From: an uncultured Flavobacteriales bacterium
GTDB taxonomy: Bacteria; Bacteroidota; Bacteroidia; Flavobacteriales_D; Parvicellaceae
Reading direction: 5' to 3'
DNA length: 64,000 bases
Assembly: GCA_943788755.1 (NCBI GenBank)
Contig: CALSRM010000003.1
Span: forward strand, 1,612,001-1,676,000
Shown here: positions 54,950 through 63,162 of the stretch, one piece after another
Layout: every line of letters starts with the position of its first letter
Position numbering within the stretch: the first letter of the stretch is position 1
Program-made: the position numbers and the translations under genes
Notes under the pieces: generated by a model
Seen by the model: only the letters and a program-made list of their open reading frames with translations
Told to the model about the DNA's origin: nothing
Database searches by the model: none

Positions 54950-56284
54950 TTATTTTTTATACTTCTTTTTAATCTTTTTGACTTTTTCCTCAATCTTGGA
55001 TTGACTTCCGTCTAGTTTGGAATGCTTAGCATCTATTTTAGCTTGTTCTTCTTTTGCTTTTTCAGCATCCATCTTTCCTTTCTTAATTTTTTTATCCAGC
55101 TTTTTCTGCTCAGCATCTATCTTACTTCTTTTATCATCGATACTAGATTGACTCGACTTTAATTTTTCAAGTTCAGCTTGGTATTTTGCTTCTACTGCTT
55201 TTGCTTTTTCAGCTTCTTTCACTTTCTTTTCTGCTTCTTTAGCTTGCTTTTCCGCCTCTTTAACTTCTTTTTCTACTTCTTTTTGCTCTTGTTCTGCTTC
55301 TTTTTTAGCTTTTTCTTGCTCTTTTGCTTTTTCTTTTGCTTCCTTTTCTTCCTTTTCTGCGTCTTTCTGTTCCTTTTTTGCTTCTTCTTCTTTTTCTTTC
55401 GCTTCTTCTTCTATTTTTCCTGTTTCTTTTTTAGCTTCTTTTTCCGCCTGATTAACATCTTTCTTGGCATTTTTTTCAGCTTTTTTAGCTGCTTCTTCAG
55501 CTTTTAATCTCGCTTGTTCTTCTTCTAGACTTGTTAGATTAGCTTCTCTTTCTTTAGCTAATCGAGCTCTTTCTTCAGCTCCTTTTGCTCTATCATCAGA
55601 TGTGTTTGAAATCTCTTTCTCCGCATCGGTACTTATCTTAGAAGCTTCTTCACGTATTTTATCTGCATTTGCTCTTTTTTCGGTGGTTTTCTTTCTAGCT
55701 TCTTCTGCTTTCTTTCTTATCTCTTCAGTTTTGTTATTTGCAGAAACAACAGCATCTTCTGTTTTCTTTGCTTGTTCATTATACCTTTCTGTTCCCTCAT
55801 GCGCTTTTTCAGTATCTGAGACATGTTGTTCTGCCTTTTTCCCAATTTTATTTACTTTGTCTTCAGATTTAGAATAAATCGATTCAACCTTACTTTCAAT
55901 AATAGTAGTTGCAGAACCTGTTCCTTTCATTAGGCTAACATTGATAGTTTTGCCACTGCTTAATGCAGTGCCATCAATTGTGTTACTTTGATATCCGCCT
56001 AAAGATGTTGTAATAGATACTATGCTGCCATTATAATCAGTTATGTTTATAGTTGCTGTGCCTTTTTCATTGGTAGTAGCTGATCCAATACTTTTGCCGT
56101 CTTGCATAACATTTACAGAAGCTCCTGAAAGAGGGTTCCCAGAATAGGTAACATTTACAGAAAATTTTACGCTGGAAACGTTTGTAGTTTTGTCAATGTT
56201 TTTGTCTATTGAATTGTTGATTGCAGCGGCATTCAAATTTATTGTAGCTGCTATAATTCCAAAAAGGATTAAATTCTTTTTCAT
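54950..56284 (-). CDS. Secreted protein with Ig-like domain and long charged coiled coil
   Basis: The 444-residue product has a signal peptide (MKKNLILFGIIAATINLNAA). A ~90-residue carboxypeptidase-regulatory/Ig-like domain follows (VTYSGNPLSGASVNVMQDGK, GTATINITDYNG). Residues ~130-444 are an almost uninterrupted Glu/Lys/Ala-rich coiled coil (for example EEARLKAEEAAKKAEKNAKK). No enzyme motif, sorting domain or membrane anchor is seen. It may be a periplasmic spacer or scaffold. The low-complexity half makes homology searches unreliable. It has its own two-box promoter and terminator, so it is monocistronic. Confidence 0.7.
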   Translation of the reverse strand: MKKNLILFGIIAATINLNAAAINNSIDKNIDKTTNVSSVKFSVNVTYSGNPLSGASVNVMQDGKSIGSATTNEKGTATINITDYNGSIVSITTSLGGYQSNTIDGTALSSGKTINVSLMKGTGSATTIIESKVESIYSKSEDKVNKIGKKAEQHVSDTEKAHEGTERYNEQAKKTEDAVVSANNKTEEIRKKAEEARKKTTEKRANADKIREEASKISTDAEKEISNTSDDRAKGAEERARLAKEREANLTSLEEEQARLKAEEAAKKAEKNAKKDVNQAEKEAKKETGKIEEEAKEKEEEAKKEQKDAEKEEKEAKEKAKEQEKAKKEAEQEQKEVEKEVKEAEKQAKEAEKKVKEAEKAKAVEAKYQAELEKLKSSQSSIDDKRSKIDAEQKKLDKKIKKGKMDAEKAKEEQAKIDAKHSKLDGSQSKIEEKVKKIKKKYKK

Positions 56285-56303
56285 AATAAGTTTTCTAGTG
56301 TTA

Positions 56304-56334
56304 CAAATATAACGTTATTCATAAATCATTCCAA
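56304..56334 (-). promoter_or_regulatory. Two-box Bacteroidota promoter for the coiled-coil protein gene
   Basis: On the minus strand a TTG (56332-56334) is followed after 20 bases by TATATTTG (56304-56311), an exact -7 consensus match at preferred spacing, 19 bases before the start codon. Confidence 0.6.
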
Positions 56335-56342
56335 TTTAAATC

Positions 56343-57806
56343 TTATGTGGTTTTCTTCACCCATCCATTTCTACCACTTTTTTTCAGTGTGTTTTTTGCT
56401 TCATTTGCAGTTGGAAATAGACCTAATGAAACACTTTTTAAATTTCCATTTTGGAAAATAAGAGCATTGTTGTATCCTTCCTCATTAAGTGATTTCATCA
56501 AGTTTATTGCATTCTTATCTTTAGAAAATGAGCCTACAACAGCATAGTAACTTGCTTTGTCTGCATTTTCTATCTGGGTTATCTCTTTAGGTTCAATTAT
56601 CGTTTCTTCTACTAAAACTTCTTCCTCTTCTGCGCTATCCAAAGTTTGATTGTCACCCTCTAAATTTTCGATTTCTTCAGGAATTATTTCCGGCTTAATA
56701 ATTTGTTCTACCTTTTCTCCTTCTTCTTCTATAGTAATTTGTTCTAAAAGTTCTTCTTCGATTTTTTCTTCCTCTCCATTGTTGTCCAATTCAGAACCTA
56801 CTATTGTATTGGAAGATGGGTTATGCGAAAGTTGCTCGGAGTTTTCAAACCAACCTACAATAACGCCCTGTTTTAAGTACCCTATTATACTGCCCCCGCT
56901 GAGAATACAAATTAGCGCCAACCAAAAAATAATTTTATTTCTTTTTCTCCCTTTAGCTTCCTTTTCTATCTTGATTGCTCCTTCAGTAAGTACGACCAAA
57001 TCTTCCTCTTCTTTCGTTTCTGTATTTTCAATGTCCTTCTTTTTTATTGAAGGCATTGTAATTTCTGTTTGTATTCCCTTTTTTTGAGTCGGTACGATTA
57101 CCTCTTCTTTCTCAGGAATTATATTATCCGCAATTTCTTTTTCAAGAACTATTTTTAATATATCACTTTCTTTGGCCACTTGTTCTTTAACTTCTTTTTC
57201 TGAAGCCTCTTTAATAGCAATGCGTTTGACGTCTTTATTTTTATCTGGTTTTATTTGAGAAGCTTCTAGGATATCTAATTCGGCATTATCAATATTATTG
57301 AGTGACTTTAACTTTTGGTTTAACGTTTCAATAATTGATTTTCTTTTGTCACCTCTAGTAAAATAAATAATTTCTTGTTTGTCTTTTAATGCTTTTATTT
57401 TTTCCTGCGCTTCTTTTACGGGAAAGTCTATAGACAAATTAGTAGCTATTTTTTTAGTTTGTTTTTCCTTGGGAGCTGATTTATCCTCTTCTTTTTCAGC
57501 AGTGAAAGACAATTGTTCTAGTTTTATCTTTCCATCTATTAGGTTTAGCGTTCCAATCTCATTTAAAGAAAAACTTCCTGTTGCCGCGAGAGCGGTCTTT
57601 ATTTCTTTAATGAAATCATCAATTTTAACATTTGCCTCTTCTTTGCTAAGCCCATCAGTTTCTTGTAAGAATTTAGAAAATTTTCCATCATTAAATTTTA
57701 GGAATTCGTTAAACATGTAGGATGACCCCATTTTCATGATCCCGCCAAAATTAGGAAGGGTAACGTTGTTAGAGCTATTAAGGGCTTCTAATAAGGATTT
57801 TAGCAT
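56343..57806 (-). CDS. HU-CCDC81-like and SPOR domain membrane protein
   Basis: The 487-residue protein starts with an HU-CCDC81-type domain (~1-100; NNVTLPNFGGIMKMG, AATGSFSLNEIGTLNL). A charged, disordered region follows, with one transmembrane segment near residues 287-310 (IIFWLALICILSGGSIIGYL), an acidic Glu-rich linker, and a C-terminal SPOR domain (~412-487; ASYYAVVGSFSKDKNAINLM, SVSLGLFPTANEAKNTLKK). SPOR domains bind denuded peptidoglycan at division sites, so it is probably an inner-membrane protein with the HU-like part in the cytoplasm. This architecture recurs in Bacteroidota; the role is likely cell envelope or division. Confidence 0.85.
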   Translation of the reverse strand: MLKSLLEALNSSNNVTLPNFGGIMKMGSSYMFNEFLKFNDGKFSKFLQETDGLSKEEANVKIDDFIKEIKTALAATGSFSLNEIGTLNLIDGKIKLEQLSFTAEKEEDKSAPKEKQTKKIATNLSIDFPVKEAQEKIKALKDKQEIIYFTRGDKRKSIIETLNQKLKSLNNIDNAELDILEASQIKPDKNKDVKRIAIKEASEKEVKEQVAKESDILKIVLEKEIADNIIPEKEEVIVPTQKKGIQTEITMPSIKKKDIENTETKEEEDLVVLTEGAIKIEKEAKGRKRNKIIFWLALICILSGGSIIGYLKQGVIVGWFENSEQLSHNPSSNTIVGSELDNNGEEEKIEEELLEQITIEEEGEKVEQIIKPEIIPEEIENLEGDNQTLDSAEEEEVLVEETIIEPKEITQIENADKASYYAVVGSFSKDKNAINLMKSLNEEGYNNALIFQNGNLKSVSLGLFPTANEAKNTLKKSGRNGWVKKTT

Positions 57807-57903
57807 TTAATATATTGTATTAATTAACAAGGTGATAAAAATAGAAGAGTGATAGGTATTTTCAAAACTTAACTATCAACAATAGTTAAGTTTTTATTAA
57901 TAA

Positions 57904-58731
57904 TTATTTAATAACATCTACAGTAATGAATAAATCTTCAATAGGTCTATCATAAGCATCAGTGCTTTGCGTTGCAATTTTATCGACGACACTCATTCCT
58001 GAATAAACTTCTCCAAAAACTGTGAAATCGCCATCGAGGTGTGGCACTCCTCCATACTTGTTATAAGTGTTTCTGTTTTTAGCAGGGATGGTAAATTTAT
58101 ACCGCTTTTCAATTTTATTCATATAATTTTCTGATAAGGGTTTTTGTTGAACAATATAAAAATTGTAGGGGCTTGATCTTTTGTCTTTCTCGCTTTCCGG
58201 GATGTCGTTTTGCTCGTGAACAGCCATTGCTATTACTCCTCTTTTATGTATGTGGTGAGAATGGATTTCATCGGGGACTCTGTATTGCCCAATTTTAGCC
58301 ATTTTTACAGCTACATTGTCTCTGTCTGAGTTTCCACCTTGGACTACAAAGTTATTGATCACTCGATAGAATAGGGTAGAGTCGAAATAGTTCCTTTTAG
58401 TGAGCATAATGAAATTAGCTCTATGTAATGGAGTGTCTTTAAAAAGTCGAATTTTTATGCTTCCAAACTTGGTTGTGATATTCACTTTAGTTTCCTGATT
58501 TTCTTGGCCATATTCTGTTAGTTTTTCCAAAACATTAGAATTGTTAATTAAATTTTGTTGTTTTTCGACAATAGTTGAAATAGGAATAAAATTGTTGTCA
58601 ATAATTTCAATAGAATCTTCTTGAATGTCAACTCTAGAAATCAGTGGGCCAGAATGATTACCTTCCTTTTCTGACGAACATGAAAAGAGTAGTAATGGAG
58701 TTATTAATAATGTAATAATACTATATTTCAT
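57904..58731 (-). CDS. Cyclophilin-type peptidyl-prolyl isomerase lipoprotein
   Basis: The 275-residue protein has a lipoprotein signal with lipobox LFSC (C18) followed by SSEKE. A cyclophilin domain from ~80 to the end shows TKFGSIKIRLFKDTPLHRAN, FYRVINNFVVQGGNSD and DFTVFGEVYSGMSVVDKIA. The core Phe-x-Arg region is present; the insert from RVPDEIHSHHIHKRGVIAM to IEKRYKF is typical for the Bacteroidota lipoprotein form. It should assist folding of exported proteins at the periplasmic face of a membrane. The J-domain protein gene lies just upstream on the same strand. Confidence 0.88.
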   Translation of the reverse strand: MKYSIITLLITPLLLFSCSSEKEGNHSGPLISRVDIQEDSIEIIDNNFIPISTIVEKQQNLINNSNVLEKLTEYGQENQETKVNITTKFGSIKIRLFKDTPLHRANFIMLTKRNYFDSTLFYRVINNFVVQGGNSDRDNVAVKMAKIGQYRVPDEIHSHHIHKRGVIAMAVHEQNDIPESEKDKRSSPYNFYIVQQKPLSENYMNKIEKRYKFTIPAKNRNTYNKYGGVPHLDGDFTVFGEVYSGMSVVDKIATQSTDAYDRPIEDLFITVDVIK

Positions 58732-58742
58732 AAAGTGTAAAA

Positions 58743-58943
58743 TTACAATAAGGCTACTAATAGTGCAATAAAAACGAAAATGGGTAAATAAGCATTTACA
58801 TGAACAACCACTAAATAAAGTGTGTTAGGACCTCTTATTGCAAAATTTAGAATCGGTAGAAGAAAATAACACAATAAAAACCCAAAAAGCAATATAAATC
58901 GAAAATCGGTTAAGCATTGATGTTTGGTATGTATCATCTGCAT
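58743..58943 (-). other. Out-of-frame membrane-protein tail overlapping the J-domain gene
   Basis: A second minus-strand frame from about 58943 to a stop at 58743 encodes a credible two-helix membrane segment: LLFGFLLCYFLLPILNFAIR, then PNTLYLVVVHVNAYLPIFVF. It overlaps the last ~120 bases of the J-domain gene and ends 11 bases before the cyclophilin gene. It is probably the true C-terminus of the J-domain protein, separated by a frameshift, but it could be a separate small gene. Confidence 0.4.
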
Positions 58944-59598
58944 GAGAAAAAGAAATGTTTTGATTTAATATTCTCGACTTGTAAATTTTTATAAAGCTAT
59001 TGTATTTCAGGCCCTTGAAATTGTCACCAGAAAAAGCTGTAGAAACTTCATATTCCCTTTTTTCTGTTGGGATTTGATAGTTTAAATCATATACATTGTA
59101 CACTACATTATCAATGTTATAATATTGGTTCAATATTACAGCTGTTTCAGCCTTGGGTTCTAAAACTGAATAATCAAGGAATAATATAGATCCAATGATA
59201 AGGCTACAAACAGCTACAATATTGGAAAATTTATAGAGAAATGATTTTCTTAAACCCTTGTAAGAAATTGAAAGAATGTATTCTTCATACATTTCTTTGT
59301 ATTTATTGTGTTCTCGAGCTTTCTGTCTTCTTTTTGCTATATCTTCCTTGGTAAGGTTTTGGTTATATTTTTTGTAAAACTCATTCGTTTCCGGTGGAAT
59401 AGTTTCGTCAATATTTTCAAATGTCCCGCTCGTTAAATTTTGATATGCATCACAAACTTTAATGAATTCGTTTTGTGCATTGTCGCTTGGGTTTTTATCT
59501 GGATGAAATTGTAAAACCTTTTTTTTCCAAGCTTTTTTTATTTGCTCATCACTAGCATCATCATTTAAGCCTAATATCTTCAAATAGTCTTTCCTCAC
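58825..59598 (-). CDS. J-domain (DnaJ-like) membrane protein
   Basis: The 257-residue product starts at a GTG (59598) with a J domain at residues ~3-65 (DYLKILGLNDDASDEQIKKA; HPD at 32-34), so it can stimulate Hsp70 ATPase activity. A charged helical region and one transmembrane segment near residue 115 follow (FSNIVAVCSLIIGSILFLDY). There is no zinc or substrate domain as in full DnaJ. The C-terminus (FSIYIAFWVFIVLFSSTDSK) looks poor, whereas another frame over the same DNA gives better membrane helices, so a frameshift near 58880-58930 is likely. The gene is probably cotranscribed with the cyclophilin lipoprotein. Confidence 0.8.
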   Translation of the reverse strand: MRKDYLKILGLNDDASDEQIKKAWKKKVLQFHPDKNPSDNAQNEFIKVCDAYQNLTSGTFENIDETIPPETNEFYKKYNQNLTKEDIAKRRQKAREHNKYKEMYEEYILSISYKGLRKSFLYKFSNIVAVCSLIIGSILFLDYSVLEPKAETAVILNQYYNIDNVVYNVYDLNYQIPTEKREYEVSTAFSGDNFKGLKYNSFIKIYKSRILNQNISFSHADDTYQTSMLNRFSIYIAFWVFIVLFSSTDSKFCNKRS

Positions 59599-59677
59599 AA
59601 GCTTTTAATCTTCTTTAATTAATAAATAAACGACTAAAAATTGTTTTATCCATGTATAATATAAAAAATTAAAAATG

Positions 59678-59703
59678 TTGCAATCGGTTAATTTTTATAT
59701 TTG
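59678..59703 (+). promoter_or_regulatory. Promoter of fabI
   Basis: TATATTTG (59696-59703) matches the -7 consensus. A TTG (59678-59680) lies 15 bases upstream, slightly closer than the usual 17-23. The start codon follows after 35 bases. Confidence 0.5.
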
Positions 59704-59738
59704 CAAAGAATTTACGTGAAACTACAACTGGTTAAAAT

Positions 59739-60551
59739 ATGTCAAACAATTTATTAAAAGGAAAAAGAGGGATTATTTTTGGTGCTTTAAATGAGCAATC
59801 AATTGCTTGGAAAGTGGCGGAACAAGCTCATGAGCAAGGAGCGACGTTTGTGTTGACAAATGCTCCGATAGCAATGCGAATGGGAGAGATAAATAAATTA
59901 GCTGAAGATACTGGTAGTCAGATAATTCCAGCGGATGCTACTAGTGTCGAAGACTTAGAGAATTTGATTTCTCAGTCAATGGAAATATTGGGCGGGAAGA
60001 TTGATTTCATTTTACATTCCATTGGTATGTCTGTTAATGTAAGGAAAGGAAGACACTATACAGATGAGAAATATGATTGGACTATGAAAGGCTTAGATGT
60101 TTCTGCATTGTCATTCCACAAGGTTCTTCAGGTTTCTAAAAAATTGGATGCGGTAAATGATTGGGGTTCTATTGTAGCATTAACCTATATTGCTGCGCAA
60201 AGAGTATTTCCTGATTACAATGATATGGCTGATAATAAGTCTTATTTAGAGTCGATTGCTCGCAGCTTTGGATATCATTATGGTGTTGATAATAAAGTCC
60301 GTATAAATACAATTTCTCAATCCCCTACAATGACCACAGCAGGAAGTGGAGTTAAAGGTTTTAATGAGTTTATTAACTATTCAGAGGCAATGTCACCTCT
60401 TGGTAATGCAACTGCTTTAGATTGTGCCAATTATTGTATTGCAATGTTTTCTGATTTGACTCGATATGTTACAATGCAAAATCTTTTTCATGATGGAGGA
60501 TTTTCAAATACGGGTGTTACCAAAGAAGTAATCGATAAATTTTCGGATTAA
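59739..60551 (+). CDS. fabI: Enoyl-ACP reductase FabI
   Basis: FabI catalyses the final NAD(P)H-dependent reduction of each fatty-acid elongation cycle. The 270-residue short-chain dehydrogenase-type protein has the nucleotide-binding start GKRGIIFGALNEQSIAWKVA, HSIGMS, and the FabI catalytic spacing Y150...Y160-x6-K167 (ALTYIAAQRVFPDYNDMADN), equivalent to E. coli Y146, Y156 and K163. Length is normal. It is monocistronic, with a promoter upstream and a strong terminator after it. Confidence 0.94.
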   Translation: MSNNLLKGKRGIIFGALNEQSIAWKVAEQAHEQGATFVLTNAPIAMRMGEINKLAEDTGSQIIPADATSVEDLENLISQSMEILGGKIDFILHSIGMSVNVRKGRHYTDEKYDWTMKGLDVSALSFHKVLQVSKKLDAVNDWGSIVALTYIAAQRVFPDYNDMADNKSYLESIARSFGYHYGVDNKVRINTISQSPTMTTAGSGVKGFNEFINYSEAMSPLGNATALDCANYCIAMFSDLTRYVTMQNLFHDGGFSNTGVTKEVIDKFSD

Positions 60552-60571
60552 ATAGTATTATATATTTTACC

Positions 60572-60607
60572 AAAGGTCATTCTATATTATAGGATGGCCT
60601 TTTTTTA
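60572..60607 (+). terminator. Rho-independent terminator after fabI
   Basis: The arms AAAGGTCATTCTATA (60572-60586) and TATAGGATGGCCTTT (60588-60602) pair fully if G-U pairs are allowed, and a T-run follows. It begins 20 bases after the fabI stop codon. Confidence 0.8.
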
Positions 60608-60648
60608 TGGAAATTATTTTTTCGTATCTTGTTATAATATAGTTAAAT

Positions 60649-61242
60649 ATGAAGCCAGGTAAAAAAGCAATCCATGAAAATCCATGTTCCGAAACATGGG
60701 AAAATATGAAGGATTTCTCTGAAGGAAAATTTTGCGGAGTATGTAATACCAAGGTTTATGATTTGTCAGAGAAGTCCTTGGAGAAAATTGAGTCAGATTA
60801 TATCAATAAAGATTTTTGTGTAAAAATGACAGAAGAACAAGTAGATGCTTTTCGTTATGTTCATCCAGTTAAACGTTTTGCAATAGCTGCTTTTTTTATT
60901 TTTGGAACTTCCCTTTTTACAATAACTTACAGTCAAGAGCTCGCTGATTCCATACCAATGTATAAGTCTAATGAATGCAAAGTTTTTGGTAGGTTTGTTT
61001 TTAGAAAATCAAGTAACCAGGTAATAGGAAAATCCGTTGTGATTGAAACTGAAACCAATATATATACTGCAAAAACAGATGAGAAAGGAAGATATGCCAT
61101 TGCAGTGCCTCATGGATCGAAAATAACAAAAATTGATAAACAAAATGTTACTCTTTATATTAGCAATAAAAAGGCTATTAATTTAGGTAAAACACGCCTT
61201 ACAATTAATAGATTCGGGTTAATCGGATGTCCATCATTTTGA
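60649..61242 (+). CDS. Membrane protein with N-terminal Cys motif and regulatory-like domain
   Basis: The 197-residue protein has an N-terminal cysteine region (NPCSETWENMKDFSEGKFCG, then VCNTKVYDLS) that looks like a small metal-binding or redox motif. One transmembrane segment lies near residues 74-94 (RFAIAAFFIFGTSLFTITYS). A C-terminal strand-rich domain (VFGRFVFRKSSNQVIGKSVV, KTDEKGRYAIAVPHG) resembles carboxypeptidase-regulatory-like domains. The Cys part would face the cytoplasm. Similar Cys-plus-one-helix architectures are familiar in Bacteroidota, but I know of no assigned function. Confidence 0.65.
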   Translation: MKPGKKAIHENPCSETWENMKDFSEGKFCGVCNTKVYDLSEKSLEKIESDYINKDFCVKMTEEQVDAFRYVHPVKRFAIAAFFIFGTSLFTITYSQELADSIPMYKSNECKVFGRFVFRKSSNQVIGKSVVIETETNIYTAKTDEKGRYAIAVPHGSKITKIDKQNVTLYISNKKAINLGKTRLTINRFGLIGCPSF

Positions 61243-61264
61243 TTTTTAGTTACAATAGTTCCTT

Positions 61265-61292
61265 TTGCTTTCAAGTAACATACCTACATTTG
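61265..61292 (+). promoter_or_regulatory. Two-box promoter almost abutting the ytxJ start
   Basis: TTG (61265-61267), a 17-base spacer, then TACATTTG (61285-61292) fit the Bacteroidota promoter exactly. The -7 box ends only 4 bases before the first ATG (61297), so transcription would start at or near the start codon. Confidence 0.6.
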
Positions 61293-61296
61293 CATT

Positions 61297-61665
61297 ATGA
61301 TGGGACTATTTTCAAAAGATAAAGGCGAGACGATTAATTGGAAAATACTTGAAACAGAAGCTCAATTAAAGGAATTTATAGCGCTTTCTAAACGTAAGCC
61401 AATAGCCATATTTAAGCACAGTACCAGATGCTCCTTGAGTTCTATGGTCAAGTCTCGCTTAGAGAGAGGTTGGAATATTAATGATAATGATATTGAGATG
61501 TATTATTTAGACTTATTAAACTATCGCAATATTTCGGATAAAATTGCTTCGGTTTTTAATGTAGAACACCAGTCTCCTCAATTAATAGTATTGAGTCAAG
61601 GAGACGTTTTGTACCATGCTTCTCATGGAGAAATTGATGCAGGAATTTTAAAGAATAGCATCTAA
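61297..61665 (+). CDS. ytxJ: YtxJ-family monothiol bacilliredoxin
   Basis: The 122-residue thioredoxin-fold protein matches YtxJ, found in bacillithiol-producing Firmicutes and Bacteroidota. It carries a single active-site cysteine, C45, in FKHSTRCSLSSM, preceded by KPIAIF and followed by the cis-Pro-containing QSPQLIVLSQG. It is expected to remove bacillithiol from protein mixed disulfides in the cytoplasm. The start may be either of two adjacent ATGs (61297 or 61300); the promoter position slightly favours the second. Confidence 0.88.
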   Translation: MMGLFSKDKGETINWKILETEAQLKEFIALSKRKPIAIFKHSTRCSLSSMVKSRLERGWNINDNDIEMYYLDLLNYRNISDKIASVFNVEHQSPQLIVLSQGDVLYHASHGEIDAGILKNSI

Positions 61666-61690
61666 AATTGACTCCATAGGTAGGCAATAA

Positions 61691-61716
61691 AAAAGCCACT
61701 TTAAACAGTGGCTTTT
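61691..61716. terminator. Bidirectional terminator between ytxJ and gltA
   Basis: AAAAGCCACT and AGTGGCTTTT form a perfect 10-base stem with a 6-base loop. A-rich and T-rich flanks allow termination of both the plus-strand ytxJ and the convergent minus-strand gltA. Confidence 0.85.
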
Positions 61717-61737
61717 ATTTATCTAGAAAGGATTTAG

Positions 61738-63021
61738 TTATCTGTTGTCTAATTCAACAAATGGTCTATCTGTTTCACCATTATATACTTGCCTTGGTCT
61801 ACCAATAGGTTCTCCGTTTAATCGCATTTCTTTCCATTGAGAAATCCAACCTGGTAAACGGCCAATAGCAAACATCACAGTAAACATATCTGTTGGTATT
61901 CCTAGAGCTCTGTATATTATGCCAGAATAGAAGTCTACATTTGGGTATAAGTTTCTCGATTTAAAATATTCATCTTCTAAAGCAACTTTTTCTAATTTCT
62001 TTGCGATATCTAAAACAGGATCCTCAATTCCCAAAGCTCCTAAAACATCATCAGCAGCTTTTTTGATAATTCTAGCTCTTGGATCAAAGTTTTTGTAAAC
62101 TCTATGTCCAAATCCCATCAAACGGAATGAATCGTTTTTATCTTTTGCTTTTAAGATAAATTTATCTATGTCTCCACCATCAGCTTTAATAGCTTCTAAC
62201 ATCTCAATTACTGCTTGATTAGCCCCACCATGAAGAGGACCCCATAAAGCAGAAACTCCTGCAGAGATAGATGCAAATAATCCAGCGTGGGAAGAACCAA
62301 CGATTCTTACTGTTGAAGTTGAACAGTTTTGCTCGTGATCAACGTGTAATATTAATAATTTGTCTAGTGCATTAACTATTTCCGGATTAATCTTGTATTC
62401 TTCTGTAGGTATTTCGAACATTAACCTCAACAGGTTTTCTACATAACCTTTAGAATTATCATAATAATTTAGAGGGAGTCCAACATGTTTTTTGTAAACC
62501 CAAGAAGCAAGCACCAAAAATTTACCGAGCATTTTGCAAACAGCATTATACAGCTGATCTTCAGAATTAATGTCTAGCGATTTTGGATTGAATGCTGTGA
62601 GTGCACTTGTAAGTGAAGACAAAACTCCCATCGGGTGCGCTGATTTTGGAAATCCATCAATAATGTTTTTCATTTCCTCATCAATCATTGTGTGCTTTCG
62701 AATATCGTTTTCGAATTTCGTTAATTCAGCTTTAGAAGGTAAATTTCCAAAAATTACTAAATAAGAAGTTTCTAAGAAATCAGCGTTATCGGCCAAGCTT
62801 TCTATTGAGTGCCCTCTATATCTTAATATACCTTTTTCACCATCTAAATAAGTAATTTCACTTCCACACGAACCTGTGTTTTTAAACCCTGGGTCAATGG
62901 TTATATATCCCGTACTTCCTCTAAGTTTTGAAATGTCAATTGCTTTCTCATTCTCTGATCCCTCAATAATAGGGAATTCAAACTCTTCTCCGCCAAGTAT
63001 TAATTTTGCTGTCTCACTCAT
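61738..63021 (-). CDS. gltA: Citrate synthase
   Basis: This TCA-cycle enzyme condenses acetyl-CoA and oxaloacetate. The 427-residue length fits the hexameric type II (E. coli-like) class. Catalytic equivalents of E. coli H264, H305 and D362 are visible in LWGPLHGGANQAV, MGFGHRVYKNFDPR and LYPNVDFYSGI. The N-terminal GSENEKAIDISKLRGSTGYI and the HVDHEQNCSTSTVRIVGSSH segment are also typical. Confidence 0.96.
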   Translation of the reverse strand: MSETAKLILGGEEFEFPIIEGSENEKAIDISKLRGSTGYITIDPGFKNTGSCGSEITYLDGEKGILRYRGHSIESLADNADFLETSYLVIFGNLPSKAELTKFENDIRKHTMIDEEMKNIIDGFPKSAHPMGVLSSLTSALTAFNPKSLDINSEDQLYNAVCKMLGKFLVLASWVYKKHVGLPLNYYDNSKGYVENLLRLMFEIPTEEYKINPEIVNALDKLLILHVDHEQNCSTSTVRIVGSSHAGLFASISAGVSALWGPLHGGANQAVIEMLEAIKADGGDIDKFILKAKDKNDSFRLMGFGHRVYKNFDPRARIIKKAADDVLGALGIEDPVLDIAKKLEKVALEDEYFKSRNLYPNVDFYSGIIYRALGIPTDMFTVMFAIGRLPGWISQWKEMRLNGEPIGRPRQVYNGETDRPFVELDNR

Positions 63022-63162
63022 GTTTAAAAAGGTTTTTTGTTTTCAAAATTTGAAGCGTAAAGATAAGCAAATTGTCAAGTTTTAAAAGCTTTTCGCTACT
63101 AAATTCTTTTGTCATTGTTTCCGTTTAGTCTGTTTTGTAGAATAAATAGAAGCAGCAGGAGT

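Noticed and set aside
55178-55877. Plus-strand Phe/Ser-rich open frames opposite the coiled-coil gene
   Set aside because: They are the antisense of Glu/Lys codons (TTC/TTT), a known artefact. The minus-strand gene has a signal peptide, promoter and terminator.
61691-61716. Hairpin considered as a riboswitch or attenuator
   Set aside because: It lies between two converging genes after both stop codons, and a simple stem with A and T flanks fits a bidirectional terminator.
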